The notes below the pieces were generated by a model. It saw only the letters and a program-made list of their open reading frames with translations, was not told the DNA's origin and did not search any database. Of a stretch of 64,000 nucleotides of DNA, positions 34,867-43,855 are shown in pieces; within the stretch, counting starts at the first letter, position 1; the number at the start of each line of letters is the position of its first letter. Made by a program: the position numbers and the translations under genes. Source of the DNA: Diplocloster agilis (GTDB taxonomy: Bacteria > Bacillota > Clostridia > Lachnospirales > Lachnospiraceae); NCBI RefSeq assembly GCF_019042275.1, contig NZ_JAHQCW010000023.1, positions 1 through 64,000 on the forward strand. Direction: 5' to 3'.

Positions 34867-34878
34867 TTTTCATGAAAA
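34867..34878. promoter_or_regulatory. Operator-like palindrome TTTTCATGAAAA
   Basis: A perfect 12-bp palindrome 13 bp before the -35 box of the aldo/keto reductase. The same sequence occurs twice in front of the oxidoreductase gene at 37356 and 37386. The LacI-type regulator at 35943-36983 is the likely binder. Confidence 0.65.
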
Positions 34879-34891
34879 ATGTAAAATATTA

Positions 34892-34920
34892 TTGACGAAA
34901 GTCATGAAAGACCCTATAAT
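34892..34920 (+). promoter_or_regulatory. Promoter of the aldo/keto reductase gene
   Basis: TTGACG at 34892-34897, 17-bp spacer, TATAAT at 34915-34920. Confidence 0.85.
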
Positions 34921-34974
34921 ATCAATAAAAGACAGTGAAACAATTTTTGTAATAGTGGATGGGAGGGTCATGTA

Positions 34975-35805
34975 ATGAAAATTTTCAACAAAGAACTGGC
35001 CAACGGAGTTAAGGTGCCTTGTATCGGCATCGGCATGGACCAGGTTACAGATCAGAGACAGGCATATGATGCGATTCATTGCGCTTTTGAGGCGGGGTAT
35101 CGAAGTATCGACACCGCGTCGTCTTACAAGAATGAAGAAGCGGTGGGAAAAGCGGTGCAGGAGAGCGCGCTTTCCCGGGAAGAGCTGTACATAACCACAA
35201 AACTGACTGCGGCGGATCAGGGATATGACGCAGCCCTTCGGGCCTTTGACCGGAGTATGCAGGCGCTGAGACTCAGCTACCTGGACTGTTTCTTAATCCA
35301 CTGGCCCGGAAAATATCTGTATGGAGAGACCTGGAGAGCGTTCGAACGCCTGTATCAGGAAAAAGCGGTCCGGGTTATCGGCGTTTGCAATTTCAATCCG
35401 CATCACATAGAAACGCTGGTGAGCCAAGGAAGTATGCTCCCTCTGGTCAACCAGGTAGAGAGCCATCCATACTATCCCCAGAATGAGCTGCAGTCCTACT
35501 GTGAAGACAAAAACATCCTGATGGAAGCATGGAGTCCCCTCATGTGCGGCGGCATTATCCTGAAAGATCCCGTGATTATAAAAATCAGCCGGGAGACGGG
35601 AAAATCTCCCGCCCAGGTCGTGCTGCGCTGGCATATCCAGAAAAACCACCGGATTTTCCCGAAGTCCGTAACTCCCGCCCGAATCCGGGAAAACTTGGAT
35701 ATCTTCGACTTTGAACTGAACCAGGACCAGATGTCCGCCATCGAAACCTTAAAAGACCACAATCAAAAAATAGGCCCGAATCCGGACATCTTCTTTGAGG
35801 TGTAG
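34975..35805 (+). CDS. Aldo/keto reductase
   Basis: A 276-residue NAD(P)H-dependent (beta/alpha)8-barrel oxidoreductase. The catalytic tetrad is visible: Asp and Tyr in YRSIDTASSYKNEEAVG, Lys in LYITTKL, and His in DCFLIHWPG. The family signature VIGVCNFNPHHIETLV and the C-terminal cofactor segment IFPKSVTPARIRENLDIFDF are present. GGGAGGG precedes the ATG. Probably a carbonyl step in the sugar or cyclitol pathway defined by its neighbours. Confidence 0.93.
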   Translation: MKIFNKELANGVKVPCIGIGMDQVTDQRQAYDAIHCAFEAGYRSIDTASSYKNEEAVGKAVQESALSREELYITTKLTAADQGYDAALRAFDRSMQALRLSYLDCFLIHWPGKYLYGETWRAFERLYQEKAVRVIGVCNFNPHHIETLVSQGSMLPLVNQVESHPYYPQNELQSYCEDKNILMEAWSPLMCGGIILKDPVIIKISRETGKSPAQVVLRWHIQKNHRIFPKSVTPARIRENLDIFDFELNQDQMSAIETLKDHNQKIGPNPDIFFEV

Positions 35806-35871
35806 ACATTATAAATCCAGAATGATCTATAAACGAAGAGCTGATCCGGAGCAAAAGCAGGGTGAAAAACG

Positions 35872-35912
35872 GAGGCAGCCGGGCTCAAAGGAAGGGCTGC
35901 CTTCGCTTTTTC
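35872..35912 (+). terminator. Terminator after the aldo/keto reductase gene
   Basis: GGCAGCC at 35874-35880 and GGCTGCC at 35895-35901 with extension, then TTCGCTTTTTCT. Confidence 0.75.
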
Positions 35913-35942
35913 TGCGGACATTAGGAACCATTTCGGGCAATC

Positions 35943-36983
35943 CTACCCCCGCGTCACCGGAATAGCCGTAGATTCCCGGATGATCAGCTCCGTATTCAAC
36001 ACCATATGCTTCGTCTCGGCGGAAGGGTTTGTCAGCTTCTCGTGCATCAGTTCGCAGGAGATGTACCCCAGCTGGAATTTTGGCTGGTTGACGGTGGTGA
36101 TGGAAGGCATGGTAATGCTGGAAATATCCACATTATCAAAGCCGACTACGATAATATCCTCAGGCACCCGGAAATTCGTATGCTTCGTGGCGCGGATCAC
36201 CGCGGCGGCGCACATATCGGATACGGCGAAGAAGGCGTCCGGCGGATTGGGCATGGTCAGAAGCTTTGCCACGGAGGAGAAGGCCATGTCCGCATTGATT
36301 TCCGGAAGTTGGATAATCCAGTCGGGATTCACTTCGATCCCGGCGTTTTCCAATGCTTTGAGATAACCCTCTTTGCGGTGGCGCGCGTATTTGTACTCCA
36401 TTGGCCCGTTAACCAGGGCGATTTTCCGGTGCCCGGTGGATAAAATATAATCCATGGCGTTTTTGGAAGAGGCCAGATCGTCGATGCCTACGGTGGACAC
36501 CGGTGAATACTCTTCAAACTCGCAGCATTGCACCAGAGGGAAGGATGCGGATAAAGTCTGCACCACATTGGCGCTTAAGTGATTCAGCGTGATGATCCCC
36601 TTCGCATTTACCCTGGACAGCATGTTCATAATCGATGAGAGATTACTCTCATGGATATGCCCCTGGTTAAGCAGCATATCGTACTCGTGCAGTTCGGCCG
36701 CCGCCTTCGCGCCTTTTACGATTTCATTATAAAACGGGTTGCTCAGGGAGGGGATATTGATAATGAGCAGATCCTTTTCGGAACGCCGGCTGTCGGCCGA
36801 AAGGGCAGCCGGAGCAGCGGCGCTTTTTTGGTAATTCAGCGCCTGCGCGGATTCCATGACTTGACGATACGTATCTTCGTTGACGATACCTTTGTGATTA
36901 AAGACTCTGGAAACAGTCGCCACAGAGACCCCGGCATGGTTTGCGACGTCTGTGATCGTTGCTTTCTGTCGTTTTGGGCTCAT
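35943..36983 (-). CDS. LacI-family transcriptional regulator
   Basis: A 346-residue regulator. The N-terminal DNA-binding helix-turn-helix and hinge are classical (ATITDVANHAGVSVATVSRV, then VFNHKG), and a periplasmic-binding-protein-like ligand domain fills about 65-340 (NPFYNEIVKGAKAAAE, IVVGFDNVDISSITMPSITT, NTELIIRESTA). It probably represses the neighbouring isomerase, reductase and oxidoreductase genes through the TTTTCATGAAAA sites and is released by a pathway sugar. AGAAGGCGG lies before the start. An extended -10 (TGCTATAAT) for this gene reads leftward from about 37066. Confidence 0.92.
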   Translation of the reverse strand: MSPKRQKATITDVANHAGVSVATVSRVFNHKGIVNEDTYRQVMESAQALNYQKSAAAPAALSADSRRSEKDLLIINIPSLSNPFYNEIVKGAKAAAELHEYDMLLNQGHIHESNLSSIMNMLSRVNAKGIITLNHLSANVVQTLSASFPLVQCCEFEEYSPVSTVGIDDLASSKNAMDYILSTGHRKIALVNGPMEYKYARHRKEGYLKALENAGIEVNPDWIIQLPEINADMAFSSVAKLLTMPNPPDAFFAVSDMCAAAVIRATKHTNFRVPEDIIVVGFDNVDISSITMPSITTVNQPKFQLGYISCELMHEKLTNPSAETKHMVLNTELIIRESTAIPVTRG

Positions 36984-37498
36984 TTAAAACACCGCCTTCT
37001 TAAAAAATAAGCTCCATTTATCAAAATTGAACGGAAATAAATGGAAAACTTTTGTCTATTATAGCATGTTATTCGATTACTGCATAGTGCTCCATTGAAA
37101 AATCTTACAAAACTATGTAAAATTACATCCTGTGAATATCACCGTTTGGAGAGGCAGAGTTGCCACGGAAGGTGGGTCTGAAACACAGGAAATTTTTTTG
37201 CTGATTCTAAGTGAATCCATAGTTTCACAAGTAGAACGCAGCATACATTGTGCACAAAATCAATCGGATTCTTTTATGCAAAAGATCAAAATATAAGAAA
37301 TAGGGTAATTTTTTGCGAAACCTGATTGACTCATTTTTGGGATTATGCTACTATATTTTCATGAAAAAACTGAAAATGATAGATATTTTCATGAAAAAAG
37401 AAAGAAGATGATAGATCACCGGAGAACCGGGAAACTAGCAGTAGGAACCATATAAAACGATAACTGCCGCTTTAAAAACGGCAACATGGAGGCAAAGT
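36984..37498. other. Regulatory region between the LacI regulator and the oxidoreductase
   Basis: 515 bp with no gene. It holds the regulator's own promoter (near 37058-37066, - strand) and the oxidoreductase promoter with two operators (37326-37397). The sequence between, 37070-37320, shows nothing clear. Confidence 0.6.
37326..37397 (+). promoter_or_regulatory. Promoter with two TTTTCATGAAAA operators
   Basis: TTGACT at 37326-37331, 17-bp spacer, TACTAT at 37349-37354. The first operator (37356-37367) begins one base after the -10 box, the second (37386-37397) is exactly 30 bp further. A repressor bound there would block initiation. Confidence 0.75.
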
Positions 37499-38620
37499 AT
37501 GGAAAAAGTAAACGTTGGAGTCATTGGGTGCGGAAATATCAGCGAAAAATATTTGGAAAATTTATGCGGTATTTTTAGCCAGACGCAGGTAATCGCGGTC
37601 ACAGACATAAAAGAGGAGGCGGCTAAGCTGCGCGCGGAACAGTTTCACATTCCCAGGGTGTGTAAAAGCAGCGAAGAATTACTTGCCATACCGGAGATTG
37701 ACATCGTGGTAGTCCTGACCCAGCCCGGGCAGCACGCGCAGATCTGTGAGCAGGCGCTGCTGGCGGGAAAACACACCTATGTGGAAAAACCTCTGGCGCT
37801 GAACACCGAAGACGGACGCCGTCTGGTGGAACTGGCGGCCCGGCAAAATAAAATGCTGACCAGCGCGCCCGATACGGTACTGGGAAGCGGCATACAGACC
37901 GCCCGCAAACTGATCGACGAGGGATGGATCGGCAGGCCGTTCGGAGCCATCAGCCACATCCTGACAGGGGGGCCGGAATCGTGGCATCCCAATCCTGCTT
38001 TCCTGTATCACAAAGGGGCAGGCCCATTATATGATGTGGCGCCCTACTATGTGGCGGGCTTGACTTATCTGCTGGGGCCTGTGGAAAGCGTTATGTGCTC
38101 CGCAAAAAAAGTGCATGAGGAGCGCACCATCACCAGTGAGCCTCTGTACGGCACCAAGATCCAGGTAGAAGTTCCCACGTATCTGGCCGGAATCCTGACC
38201 ATGGAAAGCGGAGTCGTCGCAACCATCCACCATTCTTTTGACGTAGACGCCACAAGGATGGACGACAGCGTAGAGATCTACGGTACCGAGGGCACCCTCG
38301 TGATCCCCACCCCCTGTGGTTTTTCAGGAAAGATCCACTACCGGAGAAAAGGAAACCCGGACTGGGCCGACATCCCCTGTATTTTTGAATATAAGAGGGA
38401 TATGCGTGGAATCGGCGTAGCCGATATGGCCTCAGCGATACTGGAAAACCGGAGCCAGCGTCTGAGCGCGGCCTTTGGATATCACACATTAAATGTACTG
38501 GAGGCGTTGGATATTTCCGCTCAGGAAGGAACCGCCCAGCCCATTGCCAGCACATTTGAGAGAACAGAAGCGATGCTTCTGAATCCCGGCTGGGGAGATG
38601 AGCAAAGAAATAGGGGTTAA
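37499..38620 (+). CDS. Gfo/Idh/MocA-family oxidoreductase
   Basis: A 373-residue NAD(P)-dependent dehydrogenase. The Rossmann motif VGVIGCGNISEKYLENL is at the N-terminus; EKPLA at about 100 is the family signature with the catalytic Lys; the C-terminal substrate domain runs from about 125 (GPLYDVAPYYVAGLTYLLGP). Such enzymes act on inositols, sugars or sugar acids. A GGAGG-like site (ATGGAGGCA) lies before the ATG. It follows two copies of the regulon operator. Confidence 0.9.
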   Translation: MEKVNVGVIGCGNISEKYLENLCGIFSQTQVIAVTDIKEEAAKLRAEQFHIPRVCKSSEELLAIPEIDIVVVLTQPGQHAQICEQALLAGKHTYVEKPLALNTEDGRRLVELAARQNKMLTSAPDTVLGSGIQTARKLIDEGWIGRPFGAISHILTGGPESWHPNPAFLYHKGAGPLYDVAPYYVAGLTYLLGPVESVMCSAKKVHEERTITSEPLYGTKIQVEVPTYLAGILTMESGVVATIHHSFDVDATRMDDSVEIYGTEGTLVIPTPCGFSGKIHYRRKGNPDWADIPCIFEYKRDMRGIGVADMASAILENRSQRLSAAFGYHTLNVLEALDISAQEGTAQPIASTFERTEAMLLNPGWGDEQRNRG

Positions 38621-38665
38621 GGCCGGTAAACAGGAAGAACCGCCGGCAACACAGACCGTCTCATG

Positions 38666-38714
38666 CGGGAGGCGTAACATTCGAGGGAATGTTACACCTC
38701 CCGTAAAATTTTTT
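38666..38714 (+). terminator. Terminator after the oxidoreductase gene
   Basis: GGGAGGCGTAACATTC and GAATGTTACACCTCCC form a long stem, followed by an A/T-rich stretch ending in TTTTTT. Confidence 0.88.
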
Positions 38715-38777
38715 CCCATTTTAGACCGAAGTGTGATAAAATGTTAACGAGAATGAAATTTTAGGAGGTACGAAAGA

Positions 38778-40280
38778 ATGAGAGGACTGGAAACCCCCGT
38801 TCGTAAACTGCGCCATCAGGTATTTACGGAGGTTGCAAAAGTAGCTTATGCTTCGGAAAATGTGAATAACGATATTGAGGCGATCCCCTATAAAATCACC
38901 CCGGGTGATGTGCCTTTGTACCGGGAGAGTATCTATAGAGAAAGGGCGATTGCTTCTGAGCGGGTCCGGCTGGCGATGGGAATGTCCTTAAGACCGGAGG
39001 ACAAGCCGGTACATATCACGGATGGAATTGAACTGAGTAACATTGACCAGAAATATTATGAACCGCCCCTTATGCAGGTGATTCCTTCCGCCTGTAACTC
39101 ATGCGCGGATAATAAGATGGAAGTCAGCAACGAATGCCAGGGCTGTATCGCCCATCCCTGTCAGGAGGTATGTCCCAAGGGCGCGATTTCCTTCGTGAAC
39201 GGCAAGTCTTTTATCGATCAGGAGAAATGTATCCAGTGCGGCAGATGTAAAGCAGCCTGTCCCTATGACGCTATCGCCAGGAAGATCCGTCCCTGCGCGG
39301 CGGCCTGCGGAATCAAGGCCATCGAGTCGGACGATCTGGGCAGGGCGAAGATCAACACGAACATGTGCGTTTCCTGCGGACAGTGTATGGTCAGCTGCCC
39401 CTTCGGAGCGATTGCCGATAAATCACAGCTGTTCCAGCTGATCCGCTGCATGAAGAACGGCGGGGAGGTAATCGCGGAGGTAGCTCCCGCTATTATCGGC
39501 CAGTTCGGACCGGAAAATAACCAGAAGAAAGTGAAGGCCGCCCTTTTGGAGCTGGGCTTTAGTAAGGTATATGAAGTGGCCATGGGCGCGGATGTGGGTT
39601 GTGTGACGGAGGCGCATCACTATGTAGAGAAAGTGGTGACGGAGGAACTGCCGTTCCTGCTGACTTCCTGTTGTCCTTCCTGGTCTATGATGGCGAAGAA
39701 GTTTTTCCCGGAGATGATCGACAGTGTGTCCAATTCCCTGACTCCCATGGTGGCCACAGCCAGAACGATCAAGCAGAAGCACCCCGACGCGAAGGTTGTG
39801 TTTATCGGGCCGTGTGCGTCCAAGAAACTGGAAGCCTCCAGAAGAACGGTGCGAAGCGATGTGGATTTTGTGATTACCTTTGAAGAACTGCTGGGCATGT
39901 TCGATGCGAAGGGGATTAATCTGGACGAATACGACAAAGAGGTGTCCATGCATGACGCCACCGGAGCGGGCCGCGGCTACGCGATCGCCGGAGGGGTCGC
40001 GGAGGCCATTGAAAAATGCGTGAATGAATACTATCCGGATGTGGACGTGCTGATTGAGCATGCGGAGGGCCTGGAAGAATGTAAGAAGATGCTGATGCTG
40101 GCCAAAGCGGGCAGAAAGAACGGCTGTCTGATAGAGGGTATGGCCTGTCCCGGCGGCTGCGTGGCCGGCGCGGGAACCAATATCCCGATTAACAAGGCTA
40201 CGGTAGAGGTTAAGAAATTTGTAAAGGCATCCTCAAAACCGATTCCTGCGAAAGAATTAGAAGAAATCGAACTTCCTTGA
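38778..40280 (+). CDS. Monomeric [FeFe]-hydrogenase
   Basis: A 500-residue iron hydrogenase. The N-terminal half has several Fe-S cysteine sets: CNSCADNKMEVSNECQGC and following Cys (106-132), CIQCGRCKAACP (151-162) and CVSCGQCMVSCP (197-208). The H-cluster motifs are TSCCPSW (296-302), GPCASKKLE (344-352) and EGMACPGGCVAGAG (about 450-465). The second motif has Gly-Pro-Cys instead of the usual Met-Pro-Cys of well-studied fermentative enzymes, which suggests the less-studied group B type (inference). No HydE, HydF or HydG maturase is in the window. It should exchange electrons with ferredoxin to make or use H2. Confidence 0.93.
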   Translation: MRGLETPVRKLRHQVFTEVAKVAYASENVNNDIEAIPYKITPGDVPLYRESIYRERAIASERVRLAMGMSLRPEDKPVHITDGIELSNIDQKYYEPPLMQVIPSACNSCADNKMEVSNECQGCIAHPCQEVCPKGAISFVNGKSFIDQEKCIQCGRCKAACPYDAIARKIRPCAAACGIKAIESDDLGRAKINTNMCVSCGQCMVSCPFGAIADKSQLFQLIRCMKNGGEVIAEVAPAIIGQFGPENNQKKVKAALLELGFSKVYEVAMGADVGCVTEAHHYVEKVVTEELPFLLTSCCPSWSMMAKKFFPEMIDSVSNSLTPMVATARTIKQKHPDAKVVFIGPCASKKLEASRRTVRSDVDFVITFEELLGMFDAKGINLDEYDKEVSMHDATGAGRGYAIAGGVAEAIEKCVNEYYPDVDVLIEHAEGLEECKKMLMLAKAGRKNGCLIEGMACPGGCVAGAGTNIPINKATVEVKKFVKASSKPIPAKELEEIELP

Positions 40281-40363
40281 TCCGAGCTTAAATGAAATAC
40301 CAGTTGGCAAAAAGATCCTGGATAGGTGATATGTAACGGTTCTTAAATTTCAGTTAAGTTTAT

Positions 40364-40416
40364 AAAGCGTTATCTGCTTTTTACCCGGAGGTAAAAAGCA
40401 GAAACGCTTTTTCTTT
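40364..40416. terminator. Bidirectional terminator shared by hydrogenase and MATE genes
   Basis: AAAGCGTT, CTGCTTTTTACC, then GGTAAAAAGCAG and ACGCTTTTTCTTTT. The right arm codes for the last residues of the convergent MATE gene. Confidence 0.85.
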
Positions 40417-41769
40417 TGAAAGGCAAATCAGGGCAATCACCAAAGTAGCCGCTTCCGCCAGCGGGACAGCCAGCCATACGCCGGGAATGCCCAGGAACCA
40501 GGGCAGAACGATAAGCCCTGCCGTGATAAAACCAAACGTTCTTAAAAAGGACAGCAATGCGGAAGTTTTGCCGTTTGAAAGGGCGGTAAAAACAGCGGAG
40601 GTAAAAATATTGAATCCGCACAATAAAAAACTAAAGGAAAAGATGGAAAATCCATCCAGCGCAATCTTATAAACGTCGCTTTCCCTCGGACAGAAAATAC
40701 CTACCAGACCGGAAGCGCAGGTGAGAGAGAAGACGAATAAAAGAACGGATGCGACGGCTAGAAAGGCCAGGCACAGCCGTAATACCTTACGCAGCCGCGG
40801 GCGGTTTCCGCTGCCATAGTTATAGCTGATGATGGGAGCCGCCCCCATCGAAAAACCGATGTACAGCGTAGTCAGCAGAAACTGGGAGTAGATGAGGATC
40901 GTAATGGCGGCCACCCCATTTTCTCCCAGATGTTTCATCATTACACGGTTGAACAGGAAGGTAGTTACAGCGGAGGCAGCCTGGCTGACCATTTCGGAGG
41001 AACCGTTCAGGCAGCTCTCCCGTATGACCCCGAAGTCCCAAAGGGGTCTGCAAAAGCGCAGGGTACCCTTCGTGCGGATAAAAAAGACCAGACCGAACCC
41101 AGCAGGCAGCAGATAGCCGATGCCGGTTCCCAGCGCGGAACCCGCGATCCCCATGTCAAGGGGAACCATGAACAGATAATCCAATAGCAGGTTTGCGATA
41201 CCGGCGCTTACGGACAGCAGCATGCCATAGCCGGGATGTCCGGCTGTGATAAGCAGAGTCTGAAACAGAACCTGCAGCATACTGGCTGGAGTGAAAAGAA
41301 GAAGCACAAACAGGTAATCCTTACAATAGGGATATAAAAGCCGGCTGGCCCCCAGGCCCCGGATGATTTGATCGAGAAAGAAAATCCCGACTACAGCCAG
41401 GAGAATACCCAGGAGGATGCCCGTCAGAATCAGCAGCGTAAGATTCCGGCAGGCTTCTTTTTCATTTCCGCTCCCCATTTTCCTGGCGATGATGGCGCTG
41501 CCTCCTGTGGCGACCATGGTCCCCAATCCTACGATGAGATTGACAACAGGACAGACGATATTGACAGCGGACAGGGCGTTTGTATGGATGAACCGGGATA
41601 CCATGGCGGTATCGCCAATGGTATAAAAGCCCATAAGCAACATCATTACAATGGAGGGAGCCACAAACTGAAGCAGGGAGAGCGGATGAAAATCCTGCGC
41701 TAAACGAAGTTTTTGGGACTGCTCTTTTGCAGGGGTGACTTTTTCAATAGAGATAGTTTTCTTGCGCAT
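40381..41769 (-). CDS. MATE-family multidrug/Na+ antiporter
   Basis: A 462-residue, 12-helix exporter. Family features: the N-terminal APSIVMMLLMGFYTIGDTAMV, GLGTMVATGGSAIIARKMGSG, and the second-half repeat SSEMVSQAASAVTTFLFNRV and GAAPIISYNYGSG. It exports organic cations or drugs in exchange for Na+ or H+. The start at 41769 (MRKKTISIE) is fixed by AAGGAGGCG; longer readings lack a site. Its 3' end forms the terminator with the hydrogenase gene. Confidence 0.92.
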   Translation of the reverse strand: MRKKTISIEKVTPAKEQSQKLRLAQDFHPLSLLQFVAPSIVMMLLMGFYTIGDTAMVSRFIHTNALSAVNIVCPVVNLIVGLGTMVATGGSAIIARKMGSGNEKEACRNLTLLILTGILLGILLAVVGIFFLDQIIRGLGASRLLYPYCKDYLFVLLLFTPASMLQVLFQTLLITAGHPGYGMLLSVSAGIANLLLDYLFMVPLDMGIAGSALGTGIGYLLPAGFGLVFFIRTKGTLRFCRPLWDFGVIRESCLNGSSEMVSQAASAVTTFLFNRVMMKHLGENGVAAITILIYSQFLLTTLYIGFSMGAAPIISYNYGSGNRPRLRKVLRLCLAFLAVASVLLFVFSLTCASGLVGIFCPRESDVYKIALDGFSIFSFSFLLCGFNIFTSAVFTALSNGKTSALLSFLRTFGFITAGLIVLPWFLGIPGVWLAVPLAEAATLVIALICLSKEKAFLLFTSG

Positions 41770-41913
41770 GATGACGCCTCCTTTTTTGGTATGTATTGTA
41801 ACAAAAATCAAATGCCGCGGTTTCATGAATCTTGCTATAAAATCCGATCCGGGTATCATTATCCGGTTTCCGTCATATATATAAAACATAGCAAGAAAAA
41901 GCGGGGCTTTTCC

Positions 41914-42174
41914 ATGCGGGTATATGAATTAAAGCAAAAAGAAGTAATTAATATGTGTGACTGTGCACGGCTGGGCTGTGTGATTGATATCGATTTTGAT
42001 ATCAAGACGGGCTGTGTCCGGGCGCTGATTATACCGGGACCGGGAAAGGGCTTCTGCCTGTTTGGGCGGGATATGGAATACGTGATTCCCTGGTGTCAGG
42101 TAAAACAGATCGGCGCGGATATTATCCTTGTAGATGTGGATATCGAAAAGGTATTGGTAAAGTGCGGTATTTAA
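41914..42174 (+). CDS. YlmC/YmxH-family sporulation protein (PRC-barrel)
   Basis: An 86-residue PRC-barrel protein of the YlmC/YmxH family, found in spore formers; its biochemical role is not known. Conserved parts: MRVYELKQKEVINMCDCARL, GCVIDIDFDIKTGCVRALII, and YVIPWCQVKQIGADIILVDV. The start at 41914 is chosen by homology to the family; the ribosome binding site (GCGGGGC) is weak. Monocistronic, followed by the molybdenum operon promoter. Confidence 0.85.
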   Translation: MRVYELKQKEVINMCDCARLGCVIDIDFDIKTGCVRALIIPGPGKGFCLFGRDMEYVIPWCQVKQIGADIILVDVDIEKVLVKCGI

Positions 42175-42241
42175 CTGGAATACCCAGGGCGCCGCTCCAT
42201 AAATTACCACGGCTTTTCCGGGGAAACCCATTCAAATCCGG

Positions 42242-42307
42242 TTGCATTGCCCTCCCGAATCATGTATGATTGTAATAAATAACCGTTATTCTCAAATGAG
42301 AATAAAG
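42242..42307 (+). promoter_or_regulatory. Promoter and ModE-like box of the molybdenum cofactor operon
   Basis: TTGCAT at 42242-42247, 17-bp spacer, TATGAT at 42265-42270. A 24-bp inverted repeat at 42284-42307 reads CGTTAT, 12 bp, ATAAAG, with TCTCAAATGAGA in the middle. It differs by only a few bases from the box before modA. Confidence 0.82.
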
Positions 42308-42328
42308 AAGAGAAAAGAGGGGGATGCC

Positions 42329-43354
42329 TTGAAACTCATTCGAACAGAAGATGCGGTGGGACAGGTCCTGTGTCACGATATCACCCAGATCATTCCTGGC
42401 GTGACAAAAGACGCGGTGTTCCGCAAAGGGCACGTGGTGACAAAAGAAGATATTCCGGTGCTGCTCAGTGTGGGCAAGGAACATTTATACGTATGGGAAA
42501 AGCAGGAAGGAATGCTCCATGAAAATGAAGCGGCGGAAATCTTATGCGCGATCTGCAAAGGACAAAATATGGAACGTACTCAGGCCAAGGAGGGGAAAAT
42601 CGAATTGATCGCCGCCTGCGACGGCCTGCTGAAAGTAGATAGCAGCAGATTGAAAGCGGTGAACTCATTAGGAGAGATGATCATTGCCACCAGGCACGGC
42701 AACTTTCCGGTGAAAAAGGGGGACAAGCTGGCGGGAACCCGGATCATACCGCTGGTGATACAGGAAGAAAAAATGGAAGCGGCGAAAAAGGCCGCAGGAG
42801 AGGAACCGATACTGGATTTAAAACCGTTTGCGCGTAAAAAGGCTGCGATTCTGACCACAGGCAGCGAGGTGTATCATGGCCGGATTCAGGATCAATTTAC
42901 GCCTGTGATCTTGGAGAAGCTGGCGGAATATGACACGGAAGTGATCGGCAGCCAGATCCTGGATGACAAACATGAACAGATCACGCAGGCGATTCTTGAT
43001 TTTATCGCAAAAGGAGCGGAACTGATTATCTGTACGGGCGGAATGAGTGTGGATCCTGACGACAGAACACCGCTGGCGATCAAAAATACAGGGGCGGATG
43101 TGGTGAGCTACGGAGCGCCGGTACTGCCGGGAGCCATGTTTATGCTGGCCTACTACGAGGGCCGGATTCCCATCGCGGGACTGCCGGGCTGCGTTATGTA
43201 TGCGAAACGGACGATTTTTGACCTGGTGCTGCCGAGGCTGATGGCAGATGACAGGATACATAGGGAAGATCTTCAGGTATTGGGCCAGGGAGGCCTGTGC
43301 CTCTCCTGCCCGGTCTGCACATTTCCAAACTGCGGTTTTGGGAAAGGAGAATAA
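42329..43354 (+). CDS. Molybdopterin-binding (MoeA-like) protein
   Basis: About 341 residues. The C-terminal half carries the MoCF/MoeA-type molybdopterin-binding fold: KKAAILTTGSEVYHGRIQD, GAELIICTGGMSVDPDDRTP, GAPVLPGAMFML, and IAGLPGCVMYAKRTIFD. The N-terminal part is MoeA-like and short. The tail CLSCPVCTFPNCGFGKGE is Cys-rich, as in related clostridial proteins. It probably inserts molybdate into adenylated molybdopterin or delivers the cofactor. A TTG start at 42329 is supported by GAGGGGG; the nearby ATG at 42324 is out of frame. First gene of an operon with moaC, moaA and the MOSC-MogA fusion. Confidence 0.82.
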   Translation: MKLIRTEDAVGQVLCHDITQIIPGVTKDAVFRKGHVVTKEDIPVLLSVGKEHLYVWEKQEGMLHENEAAEILCAICKGQNMERTQAKEGKIELIAACDGLLKVDSSRLKAVNSLGEMIIATRHGNFPVKKGDKLAGTRIIPLVIQEEKMEAAKKAAGEEPILDLKPFARKKAAILTTGSEVYHGRIQDQFTPVILEKLAEYDTEVIGSQILDDKHEQITQAILDFIAKGAELIICTGGMSVDPDDRTPLAIKNTGADVVSYGAPVLPGAMFMLAYYEGRIPIAGLPGCVMYAKRTIFDLVLPRLMADDRIHREDLQVLGQGGLCLSCPVCTFPNCGFGKGE

Positions 43355-43360
43355 GTAAAT

Positions 43361-43855
43361 ATGGAATTGACACATTTTGATGAACAGGGCAATGCACGGA
43401 TGGTGGATGTGGGACAAAAGGCGGAAACCCAGCGGGAAGCTGTGGCGGTGGGCCGGATCCAGATGAATGAAGAGACCTACCAGGCTGTGCAGCAGGGGAG
43501 CATGTCCAAAGGTGACGTGCTGGGCGTGGCCAGGATCGCCGGAATCACCGGCGCGAAGAAGACCTCGGACCTGATCCCCCTGACCCACAACATAAATTTG
43601 ACTAACGTAACGCTGGATTTTAAGCTGTACCCCATGACCAGGGAGATCGAGGCGTCCTGCACCGCACGGACATTCGGAAGAACGGGAGTGGAAATGGAGG
43701 CCATAACCGGCGTCAGCATTGCGCTTCTGACCATATACGACATGTGCAAGGCGTTAGACAAGGGAATGGAAATCGGTCAGATATACTTACAAAAGAAAAC
43801 CGGAGGAAAAAGCGGGGATGTCTATAATCGAAGACAGGTACGGAAGGAAGATTGA
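43361..43855 (+). CDS. moaC: Cyclic pyranopterin monophosphate synthase
   Basis: A 164-residue MoaC. Motifs: THFDEQGNARMVDVG at the N-terminus, GVARIAGITGAKKTSDLIPL, and GRTGVEMEAITGVSIALLTI with the catalytic lysines near DMCKALDKGM. It converts the MoaA product to cyclic pyranopterin monophosphate. AAAGGAG lies upstream. The last 38 bases overlap moaA in another frame, so translation is coupled. Confidence 0.96.
   Translation: MELTHFDEQGNARMVDVGQKAETQREAVAVGRIQMNEETYQAVQQGSMSKGDVLGVARIAGITGAKKTSDLIPLTHNINLTNVTLDFKLYPMTREIEASCTARTFGRTGVEMEAITGVSIALLTIYDMCKALDKGMEIGQIYLQKKTGGKSGDVYNRRQVRKED

Noticed and set aside
42175-42328. A molybdenum-cofactor riboswitch upstream of the moeA-like gene
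   Set aside because: The space after the promoter is about 60 bp and is taken by the ModE-like inverted repeat; no larger fold fits.
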